A stretch of 64,000 nt of DNA from G963422275 sp963422275. GTDB taxonomy: Bacteria > Pseudomonadota > Alphaproteobacteria > Rhodobacterales > Rhodobacteraceae. Where the stretch lies: positions 3,844,001-3,908,000 of the forward strand of contig OY729418.1 in the NCBI GenBank assembly GCA_963422275.1. The letters are read 5' to 3'. The notes beneath the pieces are model-generated. The model was given only the letters and a program-made list of their open reading frames with translations, was not told the DNA's origin and did not search any database. This document shows positions 17,570-27,971 of this stretch, piece after piece. Numbering within the stretch: position 1 is the stretch's first letter; every line of letters starts with the position of its first letter. A program made the position numbers and the translations under genes.

Positions 17570-18366
17570 TTCCCGACTTCCGCCACCGACTGGAGCGCCG
17601 CGGACTGGCGCACCTTCTGTTTCGGGATATCAGGGATCACCTGGCCGAGCGGGCGGGGGGGGCTGCTGAAGAAGGGCGGCATCGTTGACGTCACCATCAT
17701 CTCGGCGCCATCGTCGATCGGGAACGAGAGCAACGCCCGCGACCCGGAGATGCACCGGACCAGGAAGGGGAACCGGTGGCATTTCGGGATGAAGCTGCAC
17801 ATCGGCACCGACCCCCGGAGTCTGGTGCACCATCCGGAGGGAACGGCCGCGAACGTTCACGACCTGACGCCTTCGGGTCGGCTTCTGCACGGCGAGGAGG
17901 AGCAAGTCTGAGGTGACTCTGGATACCGCAGGATCGGCAAGCGCGCGAAGCACGTGCATCGCGATGTGTCGTGGCAGATTGCCATGCCCCCGGGCCAGCG
18001 CCGGACGCTGGCCCGGGCAGCACCGCGGGAAGGCGAAGGCCCGGGTGCGGGTGGAGCATCCGTTCCGGGTCGCGAGCGGGTGTTCGGCTGCGACATGGTT
18101 CGGTATCGGGGTCTGGAGAGGAACGTGTAGCGGCTTGCGCTGCTTTTGGGGTTCTCGAACCTGATGATTGCCCAGGCGCATCTGTCGTGACAAGGGATCA
18201 GTGTGTCCGGAATTTGCCGGACCGGCCCTGCGGGGGCTGAACCGCCGCCGGTTCAGCCCCGAAAACGCGCATTTGCGGCTTCCGGACCGCCGAAAACCGA
18301 CCGGTGCAACCGGGAAGGGCGGTTTCCGCAACCATAACCAGAAAAACTCTCCAAATCAGAGGTTCC
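17570..18366 (+). mobile_element. 5'-truncated IS5-family element (IS-A type) with transposase remnants
   Basis: Translation in shifting frames gives LLKKGGIVDVTIISAPS, RTRKGNRWHFGMKLHIGTDP and LHGEEEQV, typical of the IS5-group DDE transposase. The same sequence is found in the nested element at 25693-29158. The right terminal repeat ends TCAGAGGTTCC at about 18366, followed by TTAG, a YTAR-type target as used by IS5. The left end and the transposase N-terminus are gone, and stops and frameshifts break the frame. It begins about 140 bp after ligA and is much more GC-rich than its surroundings. Confidence 0.85.
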
Positions 18367-18620
18367 TTAGCATCGTGTTATCCTTCTCCAACACAAATTA
18401 ATATGTGTCCACATGTTGTCCTTCGGAACGATCAACAAGCGGCCACGTCTGCTCAACTGAATCAACTGTCTTTTCTGTTTACTCAACGCTCTAGAAGGCA
18501 CAACATTAATGTTGCCACTTGGCTACGGAACATGTTGCGTTAGGTTTATAAGTAGTTGTTTTAAATTAATCGAAGGAGAGTTCGATGAATTTTTCATGAC
18601 GTTAGCAATTGCCCAGGCAA

Positions 18621-18680
18621 ATAACCGGCTCCGAAAGGTGAAATGCAGAGAAAAACGCCGCCTTTCACAACAGTTTATAA
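18621..18680 (+). mobile_element. Solo right end of IS-B
   Basis: This 60-bp piece aligns with the last 60 bp of the IS-B copy at 39353-40250: ACCGGCTCC, then GAAA and AGAGAAAAAC, ending CAACAGTTTATAA where the reference ends CAACAGTCTTA. No left end or coding part lies next to it. The surrounding 18367-18928 region otherwise contains no gene I can recognise. Confidence 0.65.
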
Positions 18681-18928
18681 TGCGATATCCTGAATTGCTT
18701 TTTCACGACATTTGGGGTGACGTCCATTGCTGTTAAATGCTTGTGGTGTTGTTCTTCGCTGGGAACTCCTGAAATCAAGGTGTCGTTGGTTCCCATGGCT
18801 TGTACAATTGATTGCGCTGTTTCCAGTGCAACGAATGGCAAACCAGATAGGTTGGCTTGTGCGTTTCGAAGCTGTTGCTTCTTCTGTTGCATCGGCAAAT
18901 CGGTTTTGCTCGAACGACGACGGGGGTG

Positions 18929-19381
18929 TCAATTTATAGTTGCGGTCTCAGCTTGGTGAAACGCAAACAATGTTGCCTCTAAGGACAGCAAAATCGACGC
19001 ATGCCTGTTCTTGTATTGACGGGCCGGCAGAAGAACTGACAGTTTTTCAAAGGGGGTTGCTGGTGGTTCGCCATTATCTTTCAACATTGCGCGGAGTTGA
19101 TGAAAAGCGTTCTCGATTTCTTGGCGAGTTCTTCCGACTGCATTTGATCCCACAACAGATGCTGCGGCTTGCCCAAGTGCACATGCCTTTACATCTTGGC
19201 CGAACTGACTAATCTTTCCATTCTTTAAATTTAAGTCTACCGTCACCGTGGAGCCGCAGAGCGGTGATCGAGCCTTGGCTGTCCCATCAGGGTCTGAAAG
19301 GCGCTCCGTTAGGGGAATGTCCGACGCAAGAGCTAGTATTTGTTGAGAATACAGCCGAATTAGGTCTTCATCGAAAGTCAT
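18929..19381 (-). CDS. IscU/SufU-like iron-sulfur cluster scaffold protein
   Basis: A 150-residue protein of the NifU N-terminal/IscU superfamily, which holds nascent Fe-S clusters. Cysteines are present in RSPLCGSTV and DVKACALGQAA, but the third cluster cysteine is missing: the C-terminal region reads YKNRHASILL. This fits an alphaproteobacterial subfamily that differs from the main ISC scaffold, so its exact role is uncertain. The start at MTFDEDLIRLYS (19381) matches the homologous region; the frame is open to 19444. It is divergent from hisI, with only 44 bp between the start codons. Confidence 0.88.
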   Translation of the reverse strand: MTFDEDLIRLYSQQILALASDIPLTERLSDPDGTAKARSPLCGSTVTVDLNLKNGKISQFGQDVKACALGQAAASVVGSNAVGRTRQEIENAFHQLRAMLKDNGEPPATPFEKLSVLLPARQYKNRHASILLSLEATLFAFHQAETATIN

Positions 19382-19425
19382 GTCCAAAAGCCCTTCGGAA
19401 CAGTTGATAAACTTGGAGAGTATCT

Positions 19426-19764
19426 TTGAAAAGTGTAGCTGCAAGGGAATTTGACATATCGTCGCTGAAGTTTAACACTGAGGGTCTTATCCCAGCGATT
19501 GCACAGGACCACCTCACGACTGAAGTGCTTATGCTGGCTTGGATGAACAAAAAAGCCATCAGAATTACCTTGGATTCAAACGAAGTAACTTACTGGTCAA
19601 GGTCTAGACAAGATTACTGGAAAAAGGGTGAGACGAGCGGCAATCGACAGAGCTTAATTGAACTGAGAGTTGATTGTGACCGAGACTGCCTGCTGCTAAT
19701 TGTCGATCAAACAGGAAACGCCTGCCACACTGGGCACCGAAGTTGCTTTTTTACGGTAATCTGA
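19426..19764 (+). CDS. hisI: Phosphoribosyl-AMP cyclohydrolase
   Basis: Third step of histidine biosynthesis, opening the purine ring of phosphoribosyl-AMP, in the cytoplasm. The 112-residue protein is of single-domain type, without a fused HisE. MLAWMNKKAIRITL, TYWSRSRQDYWKKGETSG and the metal-binding DCDRDCLLLIVDQ and CHTGHRSCF regions are all present. The start appears to be TTG at 19426, preceded by GGAGAG; there is no suitable ATG. No other his genes are nearby. Confidence 0.95.
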   Translation: MKSVAAREFDISSLKFNTEGLIPAIAQDHLTTEVLMLAWMNKKAIRITLDSNEVTYWSRSRQDYWKKGETSGNRQSLIELRVDCDRDCLLLIVDQTGNACHTGHRSCFFTVI

Positions 19765-19845
19765 AAGATGCCAAAAGCTGATACATAGACGTTCGCTGGA
19801 AAATCAAGCATTAACAGTTCAGGGTAACCGTTTTTGAAAATTCCG

Positions 19846-20085
19846 AAGACTGTTACGAAACGTCTCCTCCGGTCTTGGACATGTCGCGCCGAAGGGCTGC
19901 AAGTGCTTGTCATGACATTCGATTGAGGGAGAGACCGATAGATTTTTTTCATGAAAGCGGTAGACAAGCGCTGACGGTGCGTCTTGACTTCAGGCTGTCC
20001 GTCGGCCGCTCAATGCGGCCAACCGCGCCAGCTTCGCCGAGGCGGGAGATTGAAAAGCGATTGCCCTTGATCAACAGTTGCAAAT
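19846..20085 (+). mobile_element. Left-end fragment of IS-B
   Basis: Starts with AAGACTGTTACGAAA, one mismatch from the left terminal repeat of the copy at 39353, and continues with the same leader: GACATGTCGCGC, GGCTGCAAG, TTGTCATGACAT and GAGGGAGAG. A short stretch resembling CTGACGGTGCG then follows after a deletion. No reading frame survives. It lies between hisI and the end of gluQ; the right boundary is approximate. Confidence 0.7.
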
Positions 20086-20125
20086 GCCAAGGCAAAGTGC
20101 CGCACACGCTGATCACGGGAACTAA

Positions 20126-21010
20126 TTATAAGCAATCCTGAATTATAGCAAGAATGCTGCCCGGGTCACATCCAGAAGCGCGATATGTTCTCAGTGATCG
20201 CGCATGGTCCCGCTTAGCTAGCCTGCGTCCAGCGGAATCACTGATAATCCGATGATGATTCCACATGGGAACCGGGAGTTCCAAAAGCTCCTGTAGCAAC
20301 CTGTGAACTTGAGTGAAGTCAAAAATGTCTTCACCGCGGGTCACGTGCGTGACTTGCTGGTCAGCATCGTCTACAACAACGGCCAAATGGTAGGACGTTC
20401 CAACGTCCTTGCGGGCAAGCACGACATCCCCTGCCGAACTGAGCAGCCATTCAGGATCGAGCTGGTGGTTGCCCTTGAAGGTGGCGCCAATCTCGTCAAA
20501 CGAAATTCCGTGAATTCTGCGTTGTTTGCCCAAATACTCGAGTGCGCGTTTTATGTTCAGCCGTATGGCATCCTTATCGGTTCTACTGCTCATTAATCGA
20601 CTGCGACATGTCCCAGGATAAACCGAGGTGCAACGAGGCTCCGATGGTATCGGGTCGTCATTGTTGCTTGTCCCATGTGGGGCAGCAAGAGCTTGCCGAA
20701 TGTCTCGCCGCGTGCAGCAACAAGGATAGCAAAGGCCTAGCGCAGTTAACTTGGCTAGCGCACCTTCATAGAGACCAATTCGCTCAGACTGTCTCGCAAT
20801 TGGAGGTTTCCACGTGATGCCCAGCCATCGAAGATCCTCTATTATTGCTCGCTCGTATTCTGGTCTCGAGCGTTCGCGATCAATATCTTCGATGCGGAGT
20901 ACCAGATGACCGCCTGCGCGGCTGGCTGCATTCCAAGCTGTAATCGCCGAAAAAGCATGCCCCAAATGGAGATCGCCAGTAGGTGATGGAGCGAAGCGCT
21001 CTATATGCAT
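20126..21010 (-). CDS. gluQ: Glutamyl-Q tRNA(Asp) synthetase
   Basis: A truncated glutamyl-tRNA synthetase paralogue that attaches glutamate to queuosine-34 of tRNA-Asp. The 294-residue protein begins MHIERFAPSPTGDLHLGHA with the class I HxGH motif, and contains LRIEDIDRERS, THVTRGEDI and the KMSKS-equivalent RRLAKRD. It lacks the anticodon-binding domain of GltX. Its ATG follows the stop of the methyltransferase gene directly, with no spacer, so the two are probably coupled. Confidence 0.93.
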   Translation of the reverse strand: MHIERFAPSPTGDLHLGHAFSAITAWNAASRAGGHLVLRIEDIDRERSRPEYERAIIEDLRWLGITWKPPIARQSERIGLYEGALAKLTALGLCYPCCCTRRDIRQALAAPHGTSNNDDPIPSEPRCTSVYPGTCRSRLMSSRTDKDAIRLNIKRALEYLGKQRRIHGISFDEIGATFKGNHQLDPEWLLSSAGDVVLARKDVGTSYHLAVVVDDADQQVTHVTRGEDIFDFTQVHRLLQELLELPVPMWNHHRIISDSAGRRLAKRDHARSLRTYRASGCDPGSILAIIQDCL

Positions 21011-21622
21011 TTAACGTTTTTTGAGCACAAAGACGGTGGATCCAAGACCAATTCCCGGCAAATGCGCGCCGTGTTCCTTGAAAAGGATTTCTGCTCCTCC
21101 GGCATCCACGTACTCGTTGATTCGCATCAAGTATTCCGCTCTCGTCAAGGTGTGATCGTTCAGTGAAAGCGTGAGCGTTCCCGATTCCGGCAATACATCG
21201 ATCAATGTATCAAGCACTTCAATTCCAGCGGCACCGACGCTGATCACGCCGACAGCAGTGATGTGCATGTACTCCCCTTTAGGGCAAGGCAGTATACCAT
21301 CCTTTCCACAAACCCATACGCGACGGTAAATTTGCTTGGCTTTTGCTTCCTCGATCATCGCCTTGGAGATATCGCATCCGTCGATGGTCAAGAAACCTTC
21401 GCTTGCCAAGACTTGACCGAAAATTCCAGTGCCACATCCAAAGTCAAGAATTGGAGCTTGTTGATTCGGTACAATACTGGATAGTGCTATCGCGCATCGC
21501 TTGGGTGTAATATAGCCTTCCGAAAGAACAGATTTATCATAAGTGCTTGCCCAATCGTCGTAAAACTGCCCGATATCGTCTACGTCTCCATATACTTCCT
21601 TCAAAAAATCTCTTTTTGGCAT
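21011..21622 (-). CDS. Class I SAM-dependent methyltransferase (METTL27/WBSCR27-like)
   Basis: A 203-residue protein with the SAM-binding motif LDFGCGTGIFG near residue 78 and the preceding FYDDWASTYDK segment seen in this methyltransferase group. The acidic residue after beta-2 is in DGCDIS. The substrate is unknown. It lies between gyrA and gluQ on the same strand, and AAGGGAAG precedes the ATG. The tight linkage to gluQ is positional only and does not prove a role in tRNA modification. Confidence 0.85.
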   Translation of the reverse strand: MPKRDFLKEVYGDVDDIGQFYDDWASTYDKSVLSEGYITPKRCAIALSSIVPNQQAPILDFGCGTGIFGQVLASEGFLTIDGCDISKAMIEEAKAKQIYRRVWVCGKDGILPCPKGEYMHITAVGVISVGAAGIEVLDTLIDVLPESGTLTLSLNDHTLTRAEYLMRINEYVDAGGAEILFKEHGAHLPGIGLGSTVFVLKKR

Positions 21623-21729
21623 AACTTCCCTTCACTCGTAGTGTCAGGATACATGCCACATCCTAACAAGTCCAATTTTGTTGCGGTTAGGTCTCGCCTT
21701 GTCGTCGGCGACTGAAAAATCGCTGCTCG

Positions 21730-24492
21730 CTAGTCGAGTGTAGTGCTTGGTTTGCTTTCATCCGTCGGTGCATCGATTTCAAATCCGTTTTCTTCTTCAA
21801 TCCTCTCGATTCGAGCAACAGAAACGACCTTTTCATCTAGCGCGGTATTCAGCACTCTCACTCCACCAGCCGTGCGACGTTGAAATGAGATATCAGAGAC
21901 GTCACATCGCAGTGATTGGCCAGTGTTCGTCGTGAGCATGACCTGATTGGTGGCTCCAACCTTAAGAAATGCGATTATTCCACCGCCCTTGAGTCCCTGT
22001 ACCCCCCTCCCTCCTCTTCGGCGGATTGGATAGTTGTGGACAGACGAAATTTTGCCTGCCCCGGTTTCGGAAATGGTCAAGAGTAGTTCCTCAGCTTGGC
22101 GCATCTCGAGAAATCGTTTCTCTGTCATTGATTGCTCGGGCAACCGTGCAAGCCGCTCTATATCTTCCAGTTGGGTTGAATCTTCATCTGCTTGTCGCAG
22201 TTTCAGATACTCATTGCATTCGCGCGGTGAAGCGTCGAAGTGCTTGACGACCGCAACGGACACGACCCAATCTCCGGGCTTTAACTGAATTGCTCGGACA
22301 CCAGTGGAAGCTCGTGATTTGATGATCCGCAATTCATTGTCCGTTGCAGAAAAGCGAATAACCTGACCGGAAGCCGACGCAAGCATAACGTTGTCTCCAT
22401 GCTTGCATATACGAGCGCCAACGATCCGCTCGCCTTGCGGAACCTTCATTGCGATCTTTCCATTTCGATTGATTCTCATGAAGTCTTCCAAGGAAGACCG
22501 CCTCACTTTTCCATGAGAGGTCGCAAACACAATCTGATGGTTCAACCAATCGTCTTCTGGGATTCGAACAGGGAGCACAACATCCACTGAAACACCAAGC
22601 GGCACTTCAAGCATGTTGACGATTGCCTTGCCTTTGGTCGCACGCCCACCTTTTGGAAGTTTCCAAGTCTTAAGCTTGTATGCCTTTCCATCAGTTGTGA
22701 AGAACACCAGTGAATCCCGGGAGTTCACGACATACAGCGAGGTCACAACGTCTTCCTCCTTGGTCGCCATGCCAGAAGATCCTTTGCCGCCTCTGCGCTG
22801 CAACCTGAACTCGGTCAGGGGAGTGCGCTTGATGTACCCACTCCTTGTAATGGTCACCACCATGTCTTCACTTTCAATGAAGTCTTCGTCCTCGAGAATG
22901 TCGCTGTTCTTGTCAATCAAGGTCCTACGAGGAATGGAGAATTCCTCTTTGACTTCACGTAGTTCTTCCGCAATGATTTCTTTAATTCTCTCGGCTGAAC
23001 TGAGAATCATTAAGTATTCTCTGATATCGGACGCCAATGCCCTGAGTTCATCAGTGTTCTCTTTGACTCCCATGCCAGTGAGGCGCTGAAGTCGCAGATC
23101 GAGTATGGCCCGCGCCTGGACTTCTGTCAGCTTGTAGGTGCCCGCTTCCGACACAAGCTGGGCAGGGTCGTCTATCAAGCGGATATATTCTGCAATTTCC
23201 AGTGCAGGCCACTCACGCTCCATCAAATGTTGCTTTGCCGCGGCAGGCTGTGGAGACGCGCGAATTATGCTAACCACTTCATCAACGTTGGATACCGCGA
23301 CAGCTAGTCCGCATAGAATATGACTTCGCGCCCTAGCACGCCTCAGTAGATCAGCCGTCCGTCGAGCAACGACGTCCTCTCTGAATTCAATGAAAGACCT
23401 CAAGAGCCTTGAAAGCTTCATCAATTCGGGGCGGCCACCGTTCAAGGCTAGCATGTTGCACGAGAAAGAGGTCTCGAGCTGAGTATGTCGCCAAAGCTGG
23501 TTCAGAACGATCCCTGGCGTCGCGTCCCTTTTTACTTCGATTACTATCCTGACTCCAGAGCGGTCCGATTCGTCTTGGACATGCGCGATTCCCTTGACCT
23601 TTTCTTGAGCTACCGTCGCGATCTTCTCGACCAACACAGACTTGTTCACTTGATATGGGATTTCCTCGACGATAACGGCAAAACGATCTTTGCGGATTTC
23701 CTCAATTCGCGTTCGTGCGCGAACAACCACTGTGCCCTTTCCCGTCAGATAGGCTTTCCTTGCACCTGTCACACCTTGGATGACGCCACCTGTTGGAAAA
23801 TCCGGTGCTTTAAGGAATTCCATCAGGTGCTCAATCGAGATATCTGGATCCTTGATCATGGCTAGCGTGGCGTCGATCACCTCACCCAAGTTATGCGGTG
23901 GAATGTTGGTGGCCATACCCACAGCAATGCCACCCGCTCCATTGACGAGTATGTTCGGAAATCGTGCAGGTAGAACTGATGGCTCCTTGTCCTTCCCATC
24001 GTAATTATCGAAGAAGTCAACTGTGTCTTTATTGATATCGACGAGAAGCATTTGGGCAGGCTTCGCCATTCGAACTTCCGTGTAGCGCATCGCTGCCGGA
24101 TTGTCGCCGTCCATAGACCCGAAATTCCCCTGCCCGTCGAGCAAGGGTAGGGACATGGAAAAGTCTTGGGCCATCCGTGCCAGAGCATCGTAGATCGCGC
24201 CGTCTCCATGCGGATGATATTTCCCCATGACTTCCCCTACGGGCCGTGCGGATTTGCGATATGGTTTGTCATGCGAGTTGCCGGACTCCAGCATTGAATA
24301 AAGGATGCGCCGATGCACTGGCTTGAGACCATCGCGCAAATCCGGGAGCGCTCTCGAAACGATCACACTCATTGCGTAATCTAGATAAGAGGACTTCAAC
24401 TCGCTAACAATTGAGACGGAACTTCCGCTAAAACCTAGCCCGCCGGGCCGCTTTTCAAACCCGATTCCGTTGTCGTTTGTATCGTCGTCCAT
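21730..24492 (-). CDS. gyrA: DNA gyrase subunit A
   Basis: The 920-residue DNA-cleavage subunit of gyrase. The active-site tyrosine is in AAMRYTEVRM, and the quinolone-determining region reads HPHGDGAIYDALARMAQ. The GyrA box QRRGGKG is present near residue 570, which separates it from ParC, and beta-pinwheel repeats follow. Position 98 (Ser83 in E. coli) is glycine. The gene is followed by the methyltransferase and gluQ. Ser-to-other changes here reduce quinolone binding in other bacteria, so low natural sensitivity is possible. Confidence 0.97.
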   Translation of the reverse strand: MDDDTNDNGIGFEKRPGGLGFSGSSVSIVSELKSSYLDYAMSVIVSRALPDLRDGLKPVHRRILYSMLESGNSHDKPYRKSARPVGEVMGKYHPHGDGAIYDALARMAQDFSMSLPLLDGQGNFGSMDGDNPAAMRYTEVRMAKPAQMLLVDINKDTVDFFDNYDGKDKEPSVLPARFPNILVNGAGGIAVGMATNIPPHNLGEVIDATLAMIKDPDISIEHLMEFLKAPDFPTGGVIQGVTGARKAYLTGKGTVVVRARTRIEEIRKDRFAVIVEEIPYQVNKSVLVEKIATVAQEKVKGIAHVQDESDRSGVRIVIEVKRDATPGIVLNQLWRHTQLETSFSCNMLALNGGRPELMKLSRLLRSFIEFREDVVARRTADLLRRARARSHILCGLAVAVSNVDEVVSIIRASPQPAAAKQHLMEREWPALEIAEYIRLIDDPAQLVSEAGTYKLTEVQARAILDLRLQRLTGMGVKENTDELRALASDIREYLMILSSAERIKEIIAEELREVKEEFSIPRRTLIDKNSDILEDEDFIESEDMVVTITRSGYIKRTPLTEFRLQRRGGKGSSGMATKEEDVVTSLYVVNSRDSLVFFTTDGKAYKLKTWKLPKGGRATKGKAIVNMLEVPLGVSVDVVLPVRIPEDDWLNHQIVFATSHGKVRRSSLEDFMRINRNGKIAMKVPQGERIVGARICKHGDNVMLASASGQVIRFSATDNELRIIKSRASTGVRAIQLKPGDWVVSVAVVKHFDASPRECNEYLKLRQADEDSTQLEDIERLARLPEQSMTEKRFLEMRQAEELLLTISETGAGKISSVHNYPIRRRGGRGVQGLKGGGIIAFLKVGATNQVMLTTNTGQSLRCDVSDISFQRRTAGGVRVLNTALDEKVVSVARIERIEEENGFEIDAPTDESKPSTTLD

Positions 24493-25204
24493 ACCCTGCT
24501 TTCGAAGTTAGCCACTCAAAATATTGTGGTGTCAGCCATATCAAATCGCAACATCAATGTAAACCAACTGCCTCCGAGGGTTGTGTTGCAAACAGACTGC
24601 CCTTTGTTGCGTGGCAACGCTTGCCAATGTAATTCAGTGTTGCCTTTGCGTTTTTACATCCGCTGCTTGCAGTCAACGATCTCGTGCCGACAGTGCTGCG
24701 CTCTCATCGAGATGTAAAGATGCCGAGCGGACTTTTTGTCTTATTACCCCGACAGATATGCCTTTCCTGGCAACTATGCAGAGAAGGAGAATATATGTGC
24801 CTAGGTGTATCATTCACGGTGTTATCCGAAGATCGTCGGCGCTTGTTGCAGCGAATCGCCGCGACAGGAACCCAACCGCAAAAGCAAGCATGAAAGACAC
24901 ACATTGTCTTGCTCAACAACTAGGGACCAGACACCCCGGCGATTGCCAAGACGGTGGGCCTCGCTGCTTCGACCATATAGAAAATCTGCGAGCGCACGGC
25001 CTGATGCCGCATCTTCGAAAGCAGTCGAAGCTTTTCGGCGCCCCGCCTTCGCCAAAAGGCTGCTCGACATAGTCGGCCTATAAATCAATTCGCTAGACCG
25101 AGCCACGGTGCTGCCGACCAGTGAGAAGACCAGATTCAAGAGCTTGACCACCCCAGCCCGATCTACCGCTGAAGAGGGGCACGGTAGCACGATGACGCAT
25201 GAAT
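24493..25204. other. Intergenic region between gyrA and the IS nest, no gene recognised
   Basis: About 710 bp upstream of gyrA. Only short overlapping open frames occur on both strands, and none resembles a known family. The part next to 24492 must hold the gyrA promoter, but no clear -35/-10 pair was found. It may include decayed sequence, as both sides of this locus carry IS debris. Confidence 0.5.
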
Positions 25205-25692
25205 AAGACTGTTATGAAAGCAGGCGTTTTTCTCTGAGTTTCGCCTTCCGGACACGGTTTTGGTGCCCAAAGTTGCGGTTTCAGCCCCCGATTGTGGTGC
25301 ATCGGGCAGGGTTCGGAACAAACTCCGGCACTCAGGTCGTAACTACACGATCTGGCTAGCCACCAAGATCGGGAAGAGCGACGCCGCGTGTCCTTGCTGG
25401 CAGAGTGCACTAGAACCCGTTCAGCGAAGCTTTCTTTGTCAGTGTGCGCAAACCCCTTGCAACCGAAGCGGTGGCGACCGCCCTTCCTCAGCCCAACGGG
25501 CGTCCAGACATGCCGTGCTCTGTATGATGGTTGCGTCGATAATCGCCACTGGGCACGCGCTTGACCTTCATGCCGTGTCTTCGACAGAAGCGCCACGTCA
25601 AGACCGCATGCACAAGTAACCTGCGGAACCGGCAGATCGTCGTGCGGTCGGGTCAACACTTGAGTTATCGATCCGACAGTGAGCGCCACTAG
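25205..25692 (-). mobile_element. IS-B, 3' half, outermost element of the IS nest
   Basis: Starts with AAGACTGTTATGAAAGC, the inverted right end of IS-B, and follows the reverse complement of the copy at 39353-40250 through GGCGTTTTT, CTGAGTTTCGCC and CGGTTTCAG. It carries transposase fragments such as CRFRR and a decayed DATI(V/I) region. Sequence identity runs up to the CCACTAG at 25692, where IS-A begins, and resumes on the far side at 29159. Many stops break the frame. Confidence 0.8.
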
Positions 25693-26275
25693 GGAACCTC
25701 TGAATACAGCCTGATTTTGGGCGTGTCATTGCGCATCCGGGGCGTGCCTGCCATTTTGCGCCGTGCCTTTTTCGGGGGATGACGACATGCAGCGCCTTCG
25801 ACAATTGACCTTTGCAAGCTTTGAACATCACCGCAAGACGCGCCGCGAGATCTTTCCGGAGCGGATGGACGGCCGATCCCCTGGGCGCGACTGGAGGCTC
25901 GCATTGCGCCGATGCATCCGCTGCCGGTGATGCGGCGCGTGCACTGCGTTCAGCCGTTCTGCAACCTGAGCGACCCAGCGATGGAGGACCTGCTTGCAAG
26001 GCCGAGAGCGTCTGCGCCTTGCCGGGGTGAGTCCGGAGAAGGTGCCGGACGAGACGACGACCCTGACTTCCGCCGCTGGCTAGCGCGCCTGCTGTTCAAG
26101 GAGATCAAGGATCATCTAGCCGAGCTGGGAGTCCTGCTGAAGAAGGGTGGCATCGTTGACGCCACCATCATCTCGGCACCGTCGTTGACCGGGAACAGGA
26201 GCAACGCCCGCGGTCCGGAGATGCACCGGACGAGGAAGGGGAACCGGCGGCGTTTCGGGATGAAGCCGCGCATTG

Positions 26276-27838
26276 GAGACTGTGAAAGCATCAGCTTTTC
26301 ACGGACGGTTTTTCATTGTTCCTGACGGCGGTGTCCGTGTCCGGATCGGACCGGTCACCGCCAAGGAGCCGGACATTTGGCACATGGGCCCCTTCGCAGG
26401 AGCCGACACGGCATCTCCACCCTGAAGCCGCGCTGAATGACGGGAAAACACGGCTCCCGGAGCAATGCTGCGCGCCAATCATCCCGGTCTGCCGCTTTTG
26501 GAGGCAATGCTCCCTGAAGGCCGCCGCGCCCAACTCGTTCATCACCCGCTTGAAGTCATGCCCCAGTGTCATCAGGCTGAACTCGCCGCGGCGCTTTTCG
26601 AGTCCGCGCATCGGGAAACGGTCCATTCCCGCCCATCGCTTGACGGTGCCGAAAGGATGCCCGACGAGCGCAGCTCTTTGGCGCATCCAGGGTGCGCCGG
26701 CGCTCATCTTCCCGCGATGCCGGCCGATCGCGTCCTCATGCTCCCAGCGGTCCAATCGCCGCCTCGGCTGCGACTTTGTCAGGCATCGGTCCCTCAGCGA
26801 GCAATCCCGGCAAACCGCTGCCACCGAACCATGTCCGAAACACCGCTTGCCCTCCCTTGTGCGGGGCGATCCCCTTCGGGTCAGCCGCTGACCGGCCGGG
26901 CAAGCATGCGTGTCATTCCGGGCATCGCAACGGAAATCGTCGTCTCCGCCAAATCGCATGACGTCGCCCTTGTCCCTTCGGGGCGGATGTCTCGGTATCG
27001 GGACGCATGCGTGCAAGCCCCTGTCTTCGCGGATCTTCAACGGTTTGCCGCTGAAGCGACCGGAACCCGCCAGACCGGTCAATCGCTCGGCGCCCAGGGC
27101 TTCGCCGGCCTTCGTCATCATCGGCTCCAGCTGGCCGGCTTCATTGCCGTCCTGCACGACATCCTCCGCGACAATCGGCTTGCATCGGTCCTCCGCCGCG
27201 ATCTGGCCGTTGCAGCCGCCCACGGTCCTGCTGGACTTCTTCAGCGCCCGCGCATCAGGATCGGCCTCCGACATCCGACGCTCCCCGCTTGCCTGCAAGC
27301 TTTCCCGCAAAGACGGCTTGCGCCGTTCCACCAGATCCCCAATCTTCGCCGCCAGTTCCGGATCCTCTGCGCTGTCCGCTCCATCCTCCGATCCCGCATC
27401 CGCCTGGTCCAACGGCCTGCGACACGCGGCAATCCTTTGCTCCGGACGCTTCAGACCCTTTGCCGGACTTGCCTTCGCATGGATGCTGTCCGCATTCGCA
27501 TTGGCCTTCGGAAAAGTCCCGCCGACAGCCACCCGGCGGCCCTCCGGAAGCGACAGCTCCCGGCATGGCAGAAGGAACTCCCGGCTGGCTGCCCGCAGCG
27601 CTCTTCCGCGTGCCGGAAACCCAACGCCTCCAGATCCAGTGTGCCGACGAACGCACCGATCGCGCGCACCGGATTGCGTTCGGACACATCGTCGTCCATG
27701 CAGGGCGGAACAAGCGTCAACTCGCTTCGGGACGGCACCTCCCGGCAACGTCGCTCCGGCAACCCGGGCAGCCGGCATCTCCGTCATCGGCTCAGAGGTC
27801 CGCCCCGTTCGGGCTCGGGGAAACACTTTCACAGTCTC
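26276..27838 (-). mobile_element. IS-C, IS1182-like element inserted in IS-A (1563 bp)
   Basis: Ends GAGACTGTGAAAG (26276) and CTTTCACAGTCTC (27838) are perfect 13-bp inverted repeats. ATTG is duplicated at 26272-26275 and 27839-27842, and removing the element with one ATTG restores the IS-A reading 'cgcATTGgcaccgac', as found in the sister copy near 17800. It carries one transposase gene on the minus strand. Confidence 0.9.
26291..27762 (-). pseudogene. Frameshifted IS1182-like transposase
   Basis: The N-terminal part is read in one frame (27762 to about 27560: RAIGAFVGTLDLEALGFRHA), and the rest in another frame ending at 26291. The latter includes CPAGQRLT, the cysteine-rich CRDCSLRDRCLT and the C-terminal RQRAALVGHPFGTVKRWAG with GLEKRRGEFSLMTLGHDFKR, all typical of IS1182-type transposases. 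At least one frameshift lies near 27560. The single long frame from 27832 is therefore not the true N-terminus. Confidence 0.8.
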
Positions 27839-27971
27839 ATTGGCACCGACCCCCGGGGGCTAGCGCGCCATCTGGAAGGAGCGGCTGCCAGCGTCGTGAC
27901 CTGACGCCTTCGGGTCAGCTTCTGCACGACGAGGAGGAGCAAGTCCGGGGTGACGCCGGGCAGCGCGGCTA

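Noticed and set aside
18367..20085. Scaffold gene/hisI pair as cargo of a composite transposon
   Set aside because: The flanking IS-B pieces are a lone right end and a lone left end in the same orientation, not two complete elements, and both genes look native in composition.
26465..27904. Long plus-strand open frames (up to about 480 codons) across IS-C
   Set aside because: They are antisense to the IS1182-like transposase in GC-rich DNA, and their translation is low-complexity Arg/Pro/Ala-rich sequence without domains.
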